From JBBDWK01 sp040902885 (GTDB lineage: Bacteria; Acidobacteriota; Terriglobia; Bryobacterales; Bryobacteraceae): a stretch of DNA of 36,635 bases. The translations under genes were made by a program, and so were the position numbers. Below, piece after piece: positions 9,041 to 16,983 of the stretch (position 1 is its first letter; each line of letters starts with the position of its first letter). The notes under the pieces were generated by a model. It saw only the letters and a list, made by a program, of their open reading frames with translations, was not told the origin of the DNA and searched no databases. The DNA is taken from contig JBBDWK010000027.1 of the NCBI GenBank assembly GCA_040902885.1, forward strand, positions 1 through 36,635, written 5' to 3'.

Positions 9041-9952
9041 ATGCCTAAGACGGCAGGCCAAACCGCTCCGGGGGCCATAGACAGGGAAATATCGGAATTC
9101 GTGGCCTTTTGCCGCATCGAGAAAGGCCTTGCGATAAATTCGCTTCAGGCCTACGCGCGCGACCTGCGTCGTCTGGCCGCCCACGAAGCCGCCCGCGAAG
9201 GCCTTCCCGGCAAGGAAGGACTGCTCCGCTATGTAGATTCGCTGTACAAGGCGGGACTGGGGAGCCGCTCGATCGCACGGAATCTGGCCACACTGCGAAA
9301 TTTCTACGCCTACCTGCTCCGGGAAGGACGGATCCAGGCCGATCCGACCCGTTATCTGGCCGCGCCCCGCCAGTGGCAAAATATTCCCAAATTCTTGAAC
9401 CGAAAGCAGATCGACTCGCTGCTGGACGCTCCCGACCCCTCCAAATCCGTGGGCCTGCGCGACCGGGCCATGCTCCACACCCTCTATGCGACCGGCCTGC
9501 GGGTCTCCGAGCTATGCGCCGTCCAGGGGATGGACCTCGACTCCCAGCTCGGGATTCTCAAAACCACGGGAAAGGGAGGCAAGCAGCGCATTGTCCCCAT
9601 CGGAAAGACCGCCCTGGCGGCCATTGAGGACTATCTTCGGGACGGCCGGCCGCAATTGTTGAAGGGCCGCGGCTCCAGGTTCCTGTTCGTCACCGCGCGC
9701 GGCGGACGCCTCACGCGACAGGCATTCTGGGCGCTGCTGGGTGCCCACGGGAAAAAGGCTGGCATCTTTCACGACCTCACGCCCCACGTCATCCGCCACA
9801 CCTTTGCGACTCATCTCCTGGAAGGCGGCGCGGACTTGCGAAGCGTACAGGCGATGCTGGGCCATGCCGATATCTCCACAACCCAGATCTACACCCACGT
9901 GGTTCGGGCCCGTCTGCGGAAGACCGTCGATGAGCATCATCCCCGCGCTTGA
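9041..9952 (+). CDS. xerD: Site-specific tyrosine recombinase, XerC/XerD family
   Basis: The protein has 303 residues, the normal length for Xer recombinases, which resolve chromosome dimers at dif. An N-terminal SAM-like core-binding domain (EFVAFCRIEKGLAINSL...YARDLRRL) precedes the catalytic domain. Catalytic residues visible are the Arg in ATGLRVSEL, the Lys in GKGGKQRIVP, the HxxR box in HVIRHTFATHLL, the His in LGHADISTTQIYTHV, and the Tyr nucleophile in that last motif. ATG 9041 is chosen over an upstream TTG (9020) because it fits the family start and lies 7 bases after a -10-like box. The cca gene follows after 9 bases, so the two are probably one operon. Assignment to XerD rather than XerC rests on general similarity only. 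Confidence 0.93.
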   Translation: MPKTAGQTAPGAIDREISEFVAFCRIEKGLAINSLQAYARDLRRLAAHEAAREGLPGKEGLLRYVDSLYKAGLGSRSIARNLATLRNFYAYLLREGRIQADPTRYLAAPRQWQNIPKFLNRKQIDSLLDAPDPSKSVGLRDRAMLHTLYATGLRVSELCAVQGMDLDSQLGILKTTGKGGKQRIVPIGKTALAAIEDYLRDGRPQLLKGRGSRFLFVTARGGRLTRQAFWALLGAHGKKAGIFHDLTPHVIRHTFATHLLEGGADLRSVQAMLGHADISTTQIYTHVVRARLRKTVDEHHPRA

Positions 9953-9961
9953 AGAAAGCCC

Positions 9962-11281
9962 ATGAGCGACTATCTTTTCATGCTCGAGAGTCACCTGAAC
10001 CCGGACCAGAACCGGGTGGTGGAGCAGATTGAGGAGGCCGCCCGCACCGCCGGCGTAAACCTCTTCTTAACCGGCGGCGCGGTGCGCGACATGCTCGGCG
10101 GATTTCAGGTCCGCGACCTCGACTTCGTTGTGGAGGGCAATGCTCTGGCAGTCGCCAAGCGGGTGGCCGAATCGTCGGGAGCCGAACTGGCTTCCACCGA
10201 CGAGCACCGCCGCAGCGCGGAGCTGATCTTCCCGCGAGGGATAACCGCTCAGATCGCGATGGCGCGCTCGGAGCGCTACCCGCGCAAACCGGGCGGCCGC
10301 TCGCAGGTTTCCCCGGCCACGATTCACGAAGACCTTCTGGGCCGCGATTTTTCGGTGAACGCCATCGCCATTTCGCTGACGCGCGCGTCCCGCGGCCTGC
10401 TCCTCGATCCCGGCAACGGACAAGCCGACCTCGCGGCCAAGCAATTGCGGACCCTCAATTCGTCCAGCTTCTTCGACGATCCCTCGCGCCTTCTGCGCAT
10501 GGTGCGGTACCGGGTCCGCCTGGATTTTGGCATTGATGAGCGGACCCGGCAGCAGTACAAGCTGGCCCGCGAGGAGCGGCTGGAAAAGCACATCCCGCCG
10601 CGTGTCCTTAACCGCGAGTTGGAGGCGATCGCCTCGGAAGCGGGCTTCGCCGCCGTGGTGCGGGCGTTGGTGGAGGAGAATCTTCTTTCGCTGTTCTGCC
10701 CGGCGCTCGCCGGCTCGAAGGTCAATCTGCCCGGGCTGACAAAGCTGGAGCGTCTTGCGCGGCTCCTTCCGTCCACCCAGCTTCCTCCGGGCAGCGGATT
10801 CGCCCCATTTCTGCACGTCCTGGCGGAGAGACTCAGTCCCGCGGAAAAGACCTCGCTGGCACGCACCGTGGAGATGAACCGCGCGGACGCGCAACGCTGG
10901 CAAAAATTACCCGTGCGGATCAAGAAGCTGGAAAGCGAGTTGAAGTCGGCGCGCCTCCGCAAGCCTTCGCAAATTTATGAAGTTGCATCGCGGATGGCCG
11001 AGGCCGACCTGCTTTTCCTGCTCTACCGTTCCCCTGAGAAGGTTGTACAGCAGCGCATCCGCAACTACTTGGGCCGTTATCTGCCCCTGGCCCAGTCCGT
11101 AACCGTTGAGGAGATTCGGAAAGCGGGAATCGAGCCCGGTACCAGAAAGTTCGAGCAGGCGCGGCGGGAACTGGTGAACGCGAGGCTGGACGGCCGCGTG
11201 CGCAAGCCCGCCCCGCCTCCCGTGGTTCCCGAGCCGCCGCGAAACCATCGTTTCCAGCGTGCGCCCCGGGGCGGCGCCTGA
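9962..11281 (+). CDS. cca: tRNA nucleotidyltransferase / poly(A) polymerase family (CCA-adding enzyme)
   Basis: The protein has 439 residues. Class II nucleotidyltransferase head motifs are intact: FLTGGAVRDMLGG, the catalytic DLDFVVEG (DxD), DLLGRDFSVNAIA, and the neck motif DDPSRLLRMVRY. The enzyme adds or repairs the 3' CCA of tRNAs; poly(A) polymerase paralogues have the same head, so the exact substrate is inferred. The C-terminal half is helical, with a basic Pro-rich tail (KPAPPPVVPEPPRN). GAAGAAAG lies just upstream of the ATG, and the gene begins 9 bases after the xerD stop, so co-transcription is likely. Confidence 0.88.
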   Translation: MSDYLFMLESHLNPDQNRVVEQIEEAARTAGVNLFLTGGAVRDMLGGFQVRDLDFVVEGNALAVAKRVAESSGAELASTDEHRRSAELIFPRGITAQIAMARSERYPRKPGGRSQVSPATIHEDLLGRDFSVNAIAISLTRASRGLLLDPGNGQADLAAKQLRTLNSSSFFDDPSRLLRMVRYRVRLDFGIDERTRQQYKLAREERLEKHIPPRVLNRELEAIASEAGFAAVVRALVEENLLSLFCPALAGSKVNLPGLTKLERLARLLPSTQLPPGSGFAPFLHVLAERLSPAEKTSLARTVEMNRADAQRWQKLPVRIKKLESELKSARLRKPSQIYEVASRMAEADLLFLLYRSPEKVVQQRIRNYLGRYLPLAQSVTVEEIRKAGIEPGTRKFEQARRELVNARLDGRVRKPAPPPVVPEPPRNHRFQRAPRGGA

Positions 11282-11285
11282 CGGA

Positions 11286-11343
11286 AGCTTTCAGCCATCA
11301 GCTATCAGCTATCAGCCAAGCTGAACGCTGACCGCTGAAAGCT
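11286..11343. repeat. Inverted repeat with heptamer tandem (atcagct), overlapping a gene end
   Basis: Perfect 10-base arms, agctttcagc (11286-11295) and gctgaaagct (11334-11343), enclose three near-identical 7-base units of the type atcagct. This is a common look of dispersed intergenic repeats in Solibacter-like genomes. Its leftward strand supplies the last residues and the TGA (11305-11307) of the enolase-family gene. It may also act as a hairpin between the convergent gene ends. Confidence 0.65.
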
Positions 11344-12453
11344 GTCCAGCGCTTCCCGGTCGATCTCCACTCCCAGCCCGGGAGTCTCGGGCAGATGCCA
11401 CCGCCCCGCTTCGAACCGCACCGGCGCGCGGACGATTTTCGTCCGGAGCGGGTTTTCCGTGCGATCGCATTCGATCAGCTTGTCTTCAAGGGTAAGAGTC
11501 CCTGGATGGCGGGGCCGCGCCGCGTAGAAGTGAAGCGCCGCGGCCTGCCCGATGGCGGAGCCCCAGGCGTGGGGCGTGACGTGTATCTGGTGGATGGAGG
11601 CCAGCGTGGCGATCTTCATGCCCTCGCTGATGCCGCCGCACGCGCAGAGATCGGGCTGCGCGTAATCGACCGCGCGGCGGCGCAGCAGCGGCTCGAATCC
11701 GAATCGCGTGTACTCGCACTCGCCGCCGGCGATGCGAATCCCGGTGCGCGATTTGACCTCCAGATAGCCTTCGATATCGAGCGGCGATACGGGCTCCTCA
11801 AACCAGAAGATGTCGTGCTTCTCGATGCGCCGAGCGAGCGCGATGGCTTCGGCGGGAGTGTAGGCGTGGTTAGCGTCCACCATGAGGCGAATCGAAGGGC
11901 CCACGGCGCGGCGCACCACGCCGACCAGTTCGGCATCGCGCTCGATTCCCAGGCCGACCTTCATCTTCACTCCCGTAAAGCCGTCCGAAAGATAGCGCGC
12001 CGCCTCGCGCTCAAAACGCGGTTCCATGGGCGCGGATCCAAAGTAAAACCCGGTCGCATAGCAGGCGATGGACTCACACTCCGCGCCGCCCAGCAGCCTG
12101 TACAGGGGCTGTTCCGCCTCGCGCGCTTTGAGGTCCCAGAAGGCGATATCCAACGCCGAGATGGCGGCCAGCATGCTCCCCTTCTGCCCATAATCGAGCG
12201 ACCGGGCGTAGAGGAAGTGCCAGAGGTCTTCGGTATCGCGCGGGTCGCGCCCGATGAGGAATGGCGCCAGAAACTCGATGCAGGCGACGGCGGGACCCGC
12301 CGGCCCGTACGCCTCTCCCCAGCCGGATACTCCGCACTCCGTGCGCACTTCAACCAGGGCCGTCTCGCGGCGGGAGTACTCGAACTGGGAAAAGGCGAAT
12401 GGACGGGCCAAGTTGGCACCGGGGGTATAGGTGAGAATTTCCGTGATCTTCAC
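11305..12453 (-). CDS. Enolase-superfamily enzyme, D-galactarolactone cycloisomerase-like
   Basis: The protein has 382 residues from GTG 12453 (MKITEILTYTPG), the family-typical start. A longer open frame continues upstream only as antisense of the next gene. The N-terminal capping domain is followed by a TIM barrel with the superfamily ligands: the Lys pair in GVKMKVG, Asp in LMVDANHAY, Glu in WFEEPVSP, Glu in AGGECEYTR, and a C-terminal His in TPHAWGSAIG. The pattern QPDLCACGGISEGMKIATLA and the HAWG motif resemble sugar-lactone cycloisomerases and acid-sugar dehydratases of the mandelate racemase group. The substrate is probably an aldarate or its lactone, by inference. The last six residues (FSLADS) are encoded inside an intergenic repeat. 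The gene is divergent from the dienelactone hydrolase-like gene. Confidence 0.87.
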   Translation of the reverse strand: MKITEILTYTPGANLARPFAFSQFEYSRRETALVEVRTECGVSGWGEAYGPAGPAVACIEFLAPFLIGRDPRDTEDLWHFLYARSLDYGQKGSMLAAISALDIAFWDLKAREAEQPLYRLLGGAECESIACYATGFYFGSAPMEPRFEREAARYLSDGFTGVKMKVGLGIERDAELVGVVRRAVGPSIRLMVDANHAYTPAEAIALARRIEKHDIFWFEEPVSPLDIEGYLEVKSRTGIRIAGGECEYTRFGFEPLLRRRAVDYAQPDLCACGGISEGMKIATLASIHQIHVTPHAWGSAIGQAAALHFYAARPRHPGTLTLEDKLIECDRTENPLRTKIVRAPVRFEAGRWHLPETPGLGVEIDREALDSFQRSAFSLADS

Positions 12454-12467
12454 GCCGGCTTTTATTC

Positions 12468-12473
12468 TACAAT
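12468..12473 (+). promoter_or_regulatory. -10-like box directly upstream of the dienelactone hydrolase ATG
   Basis: TACAAT (5 of 6 to consensus) ends 7 bases before ATG 12481, and no Shine-Dalgarno sequence is present. Transcription would then start at or next to the A of the ATG. No good -35 is visible. Confidence 0.4.
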
Positions 12474-12480
12474 TGCTCGC

Positions 12481-13344
12481 ATGAGCCGAGAATCCGCCGC
12501 ACCCGAAGTTGCTGTCAACCGCCGCGAAATGGTAACCCGTCTCGCCGCGGGATTCGCCCTCGCCGTGCAACCGGTCACCGCGCAGACCATCGCCACAAGC
12601 TCCGAAGGGCTGACGGCGGGCGAGGTGAAAATCACTACGCCGGACGGGGAAATTCCCGCCTATCGGGCCATGCCGGCTAAAGGAAAAAATCAGCCCGTGG
12701 TTCTCGTGGTGCAAGAGATTTTCGGCGTTCACGAACACATCAAAGACATTTGCCGCCGCTTCGGGAAGCTCGGCTACCTGGCGGTGGCGCCGGAACTGTA
12801 TGCGAGGCAGGGCGATGTGGCGAGCCTGCCCAACATCGACGAGATCCGCAAAGTAGTTGCGCAGGTTCCCGACGCGCAGGTGATGTCCGATTTGGACGCG
12901 AGCGTCCGCTGGGCAAGCTCGGCGGGTGGCAATGCCTCGAAACTTGGCGTTACCGGATTTTGCTGGGGCGGGCGCATTGTGTGGCTTTACGCGGCTCATA
13001 ACCCGACGTTGAAGGCCGGCGTCGCGTGGTACGGGCGGCTGGTGGGCCAGAGTAGTGCCCTTACGCCAAAGCATCCGGTGGATGTAGCCGCCTCGCTCAA
13101 AGCGCCGGTGCTGGGCTTGTACGGCGAGCGGGATACCGGTATTCCGCTGGACACAATCGAGCAGATGCGCACGGCCCTGAATGCCCCGGCGGCGACGGCA
13201 GCGGCGAAGAAGTCGGAGATCGTCGTCTTCCCCGAGGCGCCGCACGGCTTCCATGCGGACTACCGGCCCAGCTATCGCAAGGAGGCCGCCGAGGATGGGT
13301 GGAAGCGCCTCCACGCGTGGTTCCGGAAGAACGGCGTAGCGTAG
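12481..13344 (+). CDS. Dienelactone hydrolase family protein, Tat-exported
   Basis: The alpha/beta hydrolase has 287 residues. The N-terminal NRREMVTRLAAGFALAV is a twin-arginine signal, followed by an Ala/Thr-rich cleavage region. The hydrolase core shows VVLVVQEIFGVHEHIKDICR, the nucleophile elbow Cys in GFCWGGR, the Asp in GLYGERDTG and the His in EAPHGFHADY, which is the Cys-Asp-His triad of dienelactone hydrolases. The cytosolic enzyme opens dienelactones in chlorocatechol breakdown. An exported copy beside a sugar-lactone enzyme is more likely to act on other esters or lactones, which is inference. Its start codon lies 28 bases from that of the divergent enolase-family gene. Confidence 0.88.
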   Translation: MSRESAAPEVAVNRREMVTRLAAGFALAVQPVTAQTIATSSEGLTAGEVKITTPDGEIPAYRAMPAKGKNQPVVLVVQEIFGVHEHIKDICRRFGKLGYLAVAPELYARQGDVASLPNIDEIRKVVAQVPDAQVMSDLDASVRWASSAGGNASKLGVTGFCWGGRIVWLYAAHNPTLKAGVAWYGRLVGQSSALTPKHPVDVAASLKAPVLGLYGERDTGIPLDTIEQMRTALNAPAATAAAKKSEIVVFPEAPHGFHADYRPSYRKEAAEDGWKRLHAWFRKNGVA

Positions 13345-13350
13345 ACCTCT

Positions 13351-13368
13351 ATGGGATTTCAGTCCCAT
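13351..13368. repeat. Short hairpin repeat between convergent genes
   Basis: ATGGGA-tttcag-TCCCAT lies 6 bases past the dienelactone hydrolase stop and about 55 bases from the end of the convergent receptor gene. It closely matches the inner hairpin at 7175-7190. It could help end transcription from either side, but there is no T run. A GC-rich palindrome, agcggccgct, follows near 13405-13414. Confidence 0.5.
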
Positions 13369-13423
13369 GCCCCAAGCGCCAATGGCGGCCCTGCGGCACG
13401 AATAGCGGCCGCTCGCCAGCCGC

Positions 13424-16400
13424 TCAGAACTCCAGCCGGAAAATCGCCGTCGTCATCGTCCTTGCGCCGAGGCCGGAAAATCCTCCTTGCTGGGCCGTGA
13501 TCTTGCCGAACGTCTGGGGATTCGCGAAGTCCACGGTCGATCCCGGCGGATTGAAGAAGGGATACTTGAACGGCGCGGTGAACTCGATCCGCAGCATTCC
13601 CTTGATGCGCTCGGTAACGGGAATATTTTTCGACAAGCCGAACTGGTGCCAGAACATGCCAGGACCGTTAACAATGTTCCGCCCCGCCTGTCCTGGAGTA
13701 AACGATGCTGGAATGGCAAAGGCGTTGATGTCTGCCCACGGCAATGCGCACGCAACGGTATGCCGGCAGGGGCCGTGCCGGTCCCAGTTAAGCTGGATAT
13801 CGTCGTACGTCTTTCCCGTGGCCATGTCGGGACGCTGCGTACCGGGCAGGAAAACGTTCGTCCTGCCGGGTAGCCGGCCGTTATGCAGGAAGGTAATCGG
13901 GATTCCCGTCTCGGCGGTTTGGATCGCGGCTAACTGCCAGTTGCCGAGGATCTTGGTCACCAAACCGCGACTGCTTAAGAACCGTTGCCCCCTACCGATC
14001 GGCAAATCCCAGATCGCGTAGGTGATCCACCGGTGCGCGACATCGTGATTGGAACGTCCTTTTTCGAGCCGGCGGTTGTAGAAGGTGACCCCGGCCGCCG
14101 TGCCATCGTTGCTCGCCTCGTCGAGCGACTTGCTCCAGGTATAGAAAGAAGTGAAGGAGAGGCCGGATGACATCCTCTTCTCTAATTTCACGGTGCCGGA
14201 ATGGAAGCTGCTGTGTCCGTAGTTGCTGTAGTGCAGCACGCTCCCGAACTGGGGATATGGTCTGAAGTTCTGCGCCGAGCGCCGGACGTTCTCCAGTTGC
14301 ACCGGATCATTGGAAATGTCGAGCGGGATCGCGTTAATGTCCCAGCGGTTCAACAAACCAACGCCCGCCGAGCCCTGGTAAGTGAATTCCAGGAGATAAT
14401 TCCGCCACAATTCCTTCTGGATGCCGGCATTCCAGTTCATCACGTAAGGAGAGCGCATAGCGGGATCGTAATAGGATGCGCTCCGCCCGCTATAGTTCGT
14501 CCCGATGAACGGCACCGACCCATCCGGTTGAACGTTGAAGTTGATCGGCGGCGGTCCCTGGGAGAGCTTGAACGCGATATTGGGATTCCCCGGAGGCTGT
14601 TCGATAACCGCGGTCGCCAGGTACTCCTCAAAGTTCTCCCGCAGGCTGTTCACCCACAGATCGAGCGTGTTGACCGCAAAACCGCCGCGGAATACCCAAC
14701 TCGGCCGGAAGTTGTAGGCCATCCCCACCCGCGGCTGGAAATTGTTGGCATCGCGGCTGGCCAAAGGCCCGCTTGGGTGCAGTAAAGCTCCGCGCCCACC
14801 GGTCAGCGGATCGACGCCGTTCGGGTCAAACTGGCTTTGCTGCCCGTACTTGGTTTGATACGGGCTCTCCGTCTGCCAGCGCAGTCCGAGGTTCAGTGTC
14901 AGCGTTCTAGTTGCCTTCCAGTCGTCCTGGAAGTAGATCGCATGGCTCCACCACTGCGGCAGCCAGGTAGCCAGCGACTTGGTGAAGTCCGCCCGCGTCA
15001 CCGTTCCCAGCAGAAACGAAGCGAACGGGTGGCCCGTGTTGGGCGTAAAAGGAAACTCCGTGCCGCCCAGGCGATAGGTTCCCGACGGCCGCTCTTCCAA
15101 ATGCGAATTGAGAGACGTCCGCAGAAGCTCGTACCCGGTCTTGAAGGTGTGCCGGCCTCGAATCATCGAGAGGTTGTTCTGCAGGCTGGCATTCTCGTTG
15201 ACATCCACCGTCTTGCCTTCCGGAAACCGGAAATAGAACTGGCCGCCGCTCGACGTCTGGAGGATGGGCATCGTCTCCGGCCCCACGTTGGGCATTCCGA
15301 ATTTCGCCGCCCAGTCCTGCCCGAGACTTGCGGGAAGCCGTGTGCTTTTCCGGCGGTTCCAACCCACCCGCACCTCATTGATTGTGGTTGGATTCACGAC
15401 GTAGGAATCGGAGATCACCACTTGGCGCTGGTCGACCGGAATCGGCGCGCCGATGTAGTCGAAATCGCGATTGGCCAACTGGATCTGCCAGGTGCCGCTC
15501 ATGGAGCGGTGCCGCGCGTTCGAATAGCGGCCGAAAATCTTATGGTTGGAGCTGAAGGAGTGATCGATCTTGCCGTCGATGCCCGTCCGGTAGGAGTTCT
15601 TGTCGGTGTCGGCGCTCAGGTTTTGGTGCGGTCCGGTGCTGTTGTAGAAGGTCTGGTTATTGCGGTTGTTCTCGCCGCGGAAAGGATTGAGACCCAGCAA
15701 GTTGACGGCGACTGGGTCGAAGCGGCTGCGCGGAATCTGATTGTTCGGGAACGGAGTGCGCGAATATCCTCCGCCCGGCAGCGTCACTAGCGAATCCGGG
15801 TCGTAGATCCTGTCGGCCGGCACCGGCGACTGTGGAAAGCTGAAGTCGCCGTTCAACATGGCAGGACTAGGCAAATCGACATTCTCGTTGTTTCCCGACC
15901 TCTCGTGGTGACGCTGCCAGCCGGCCAGAAAAAAGGTCTTATTGCGTTTGATTGGGCCGCTGATAGTCGCCGACATCAGATGAAACGCGAAGGTTCCTCC
16001 TGGCACGGCGGGATCGGACCAGGCGCGATGAATCATCGGCTTGCTGACATAGCGTTCTTCCGCCAGCCCGTGGAACTGGTTGGTCCCGCCCTTGTAGGAG
16101 ATGTTCATGATCCCGCCGCCCGAATGGCCATACTCGGCGGGCAAAGCCGTTGTCAGGACCTTGATCTCTTCCATGTTGTGCTCGACCGTGGTGATGTTGC
16201 GCGCGGTCCCCACCGTGCCTTCGCCGGGAGTCGTGGCGGCAACTCCATCGGTGGTCATCTGGAACGCCCGCGAGCGGCCACCGGCGGTGTGCCCGTTGCC
16301 TGCTTGCGAGGTCACCCCAGACACATACCACATCATGCTTTCGATCTTCATCTGGGGCGTCGGTAGCGTAACCAATTCTTTGCCGGACACCAGGTGGCCG

Positions 16401-16816
16401 GTTGTGGACGTCTCGGTTTCCAGCAGCTGAGCGCCGGCCGATACCTCGACCGACTCCACCACGTTGCCGATTTCCATGGTCACGTCCAGCCGCAGGGTCT
16501 CAGTGGAACGGATCGGAATGTCATTTCGCACCAGCTTTTTAAACCCCGATACTTCATAACCGATCTGGTACGACCCGGCGTTCAAGTACGGGACGCGGTA
16601 GATCCCCTCCTGGTTCGTGAGCGCGTTGTAAGTGAAACCGGTGTTTTGGTTCCTGACCAGCACCGATACACCGGCAATAACCGCTCCGGTGGTGTCCGTT
16701 ACCGAACCCGTGAGGGTTCCTTGTCCTGTCTGGGCATAGATGGCAGGCCCCGACGAAATCCACGCCCCCGCCAACAGAAGGATGCTGAACCATGCACTTC
16801 CGAACGCTCGAAACAT
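13424..16816 (-). CDS. Oar-like TonB-dependent receptor with carboxypeptidase-regulatory-like domain
   Basis: The outer-membrane transporter has 1130 residues. The start is set at ATG 16816, preceded by aaggaggggg at 5 bases; an upstream ATG at 16855 lies outside that site. A signal peptide (FRAFGSAWFSILLLAG...AQ) is followed by a carboxypeptidase-regulatory-like domain (GSVTDTTGAVIAGVSVLV), a plug (GHSGGGIMNISYKGGTNQFHG) and a barrel ending in phenylalanine (TTAIFRLEF). It is distinct in sequence from the receptor at 122-3325. A good sigma70-type promoter lies just upstream. It sits between an esterase and a mannonate-dehydratase-like gene, so a sugar-acid-containing polymer is a reasonable guess for the substrate. 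Confidence 0.93.
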   Translation of the reverse strand: MFRAFGSAWFSILLLAGAWISSGPAIYAQTGQGTLTGSVTDTTGAVIAGVSVLVRNQNTGFTYNALTNQEGIYRVPYLNAGSYQIGYEVSGFKKLVRNDIPIRSTETLRLDVTMEIGNVVESVEVSAGAQLLETETSTTGHLVSGKELVTLPTPQMKIESMMWYVSGVTSQAGNGHTAGGRSRAFQMTTDGVAATTPGEGTVGTARNITTVEHNMEEIKVLTTALPAEYGHSGGGIMNISYKGGTNQFHGLAEERYVSKPMIHRAWSDPAVPGGTFAFHLMSATISGPIKRNKTFFLAGWQRHHERSGNNENVDLPSPAMLNGDFSFPQSPVPADRIYDPDSLVTLPGGGYSRTPFPNNQIPRSRFDPVAVNLLGLNPFRGENNRNNQTFYNSTGPHQNLSADTDKNSYRTGIDGKIDHSFSSNHKIFGRYSNARHRSMSGTWQIQLANRDFDYIGAPIPVDQRQVVISDSYVVNPTTINEVRVGWNRRKSTRLPASLGQDWAAKFGMPNVGPETMPILQTSSGGQFYFRFPEGKTVDVNENASLQNNLSMIRGRHTFKTGYELLRTSLNSHLEERPSGTYRLGGTEFPFTPNTGHPFASFLLGTVTRADFTKSLATWLPQWWSHAIYFQDDWKATRTLTLNLGLRWQTESPYQTKYGQQSQFDPNGVDPLTGGRGALLHPSGPLASRDANNFQPRVGMAYNFRPSWVFRGGFAVNTLDLWVNSLRENFEEYLATAVIEQPPGNPNIAFKLSQGPPPINFNVQPDGSVPFIGTNYSGRSASYYDPAMRSPYVMNWNAGIQKELWRNYLLEFTYQGSAGVGLLNRWDINAIPLDISNDPVQLENVRRSAQNFRPYPQFGSVLHYSNYGHSSFHSGTVKLEKRMSSGLSFTSFYTWSKSLDEASNDGTAAGVTFYNRRLEKGRSNHDVAHRWITYAIWDLPIGRGQRFLSSRGLVTKILGNWQLAAIQTAETGIPITFLHNGRLPGRTNVFLPGTQRPDMATGKTYDDIQLNWDRHGPCRHTVACALPWADINAFAIPASFTPGQAGRNIVNGPGMFWHQFGLSKNIPVTERIKGMLRIEFTAPFKYPFFNPPGSTVDFANPQTFGKITAQQGGFSGLGARTMTTAIFRLEF

Positions 16817-16846
16817 TTCGACCCCCTCCTTCTTGCTCTGCGGCTC

Positions 16847-16874
16847 AGTATACACCTGAATGCTTCCGTTGCAA
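16847..16874 (-). promoter_or_regulatory. Sigma70-type promoter of the second TonB-dependent receptor
   Basis: Reading leftward, TTGCAA (16874-16869), a 16-base spacer, then TATACT (16852-16847). The start site would be near 16840, giving a leader of about 24 bases that contains the strong Shine-Dalgarno sequence. The -10 matches 5 of 6, the -35 4 of 6. Confidence 0.6.
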
Positions 16875-16983
16875 GCATATTTTCCCGTATTCTGTCAACT
16901 GACAATCTTTAGAAATTTTTAGAAATCGCCCTGCTTCGGCCGCTGACCATACCGGCTCTCAACCGTGATAGATTACTGAGGTT

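Noticed and set aside
8406..9080. Rightward frame of 224 codons across the hypothetical gene and xerD start
   Set aside because: It overlaps the xerD start and the leftward hypothetical gene, and its composition is that of an out-of-frame translation.
12454..13368. Long leftward open frame extending the enolase-family gene by 305 codons
   Set aside because: It is antisense to the dienelactone hydrolase gene, has no start signal at its 5' end, and the enolase family begins at KITEILTYTPG (GTG 12453). High GC keeps the frame open.
14837..15790. Rightward open frame of 317 codons inside the second TonB-dependent receptor
   Set aside because: It is antisense to the receptor, low-complexity Arg/Val-rich, with no recognisable domain or ribosome site.
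16927..16983. Sigma70 promoter immediately before the UxuA-like gene
   Set aside because: TAGATT lies at a plausible distance but no -35 at 15-19 bases is convincing.
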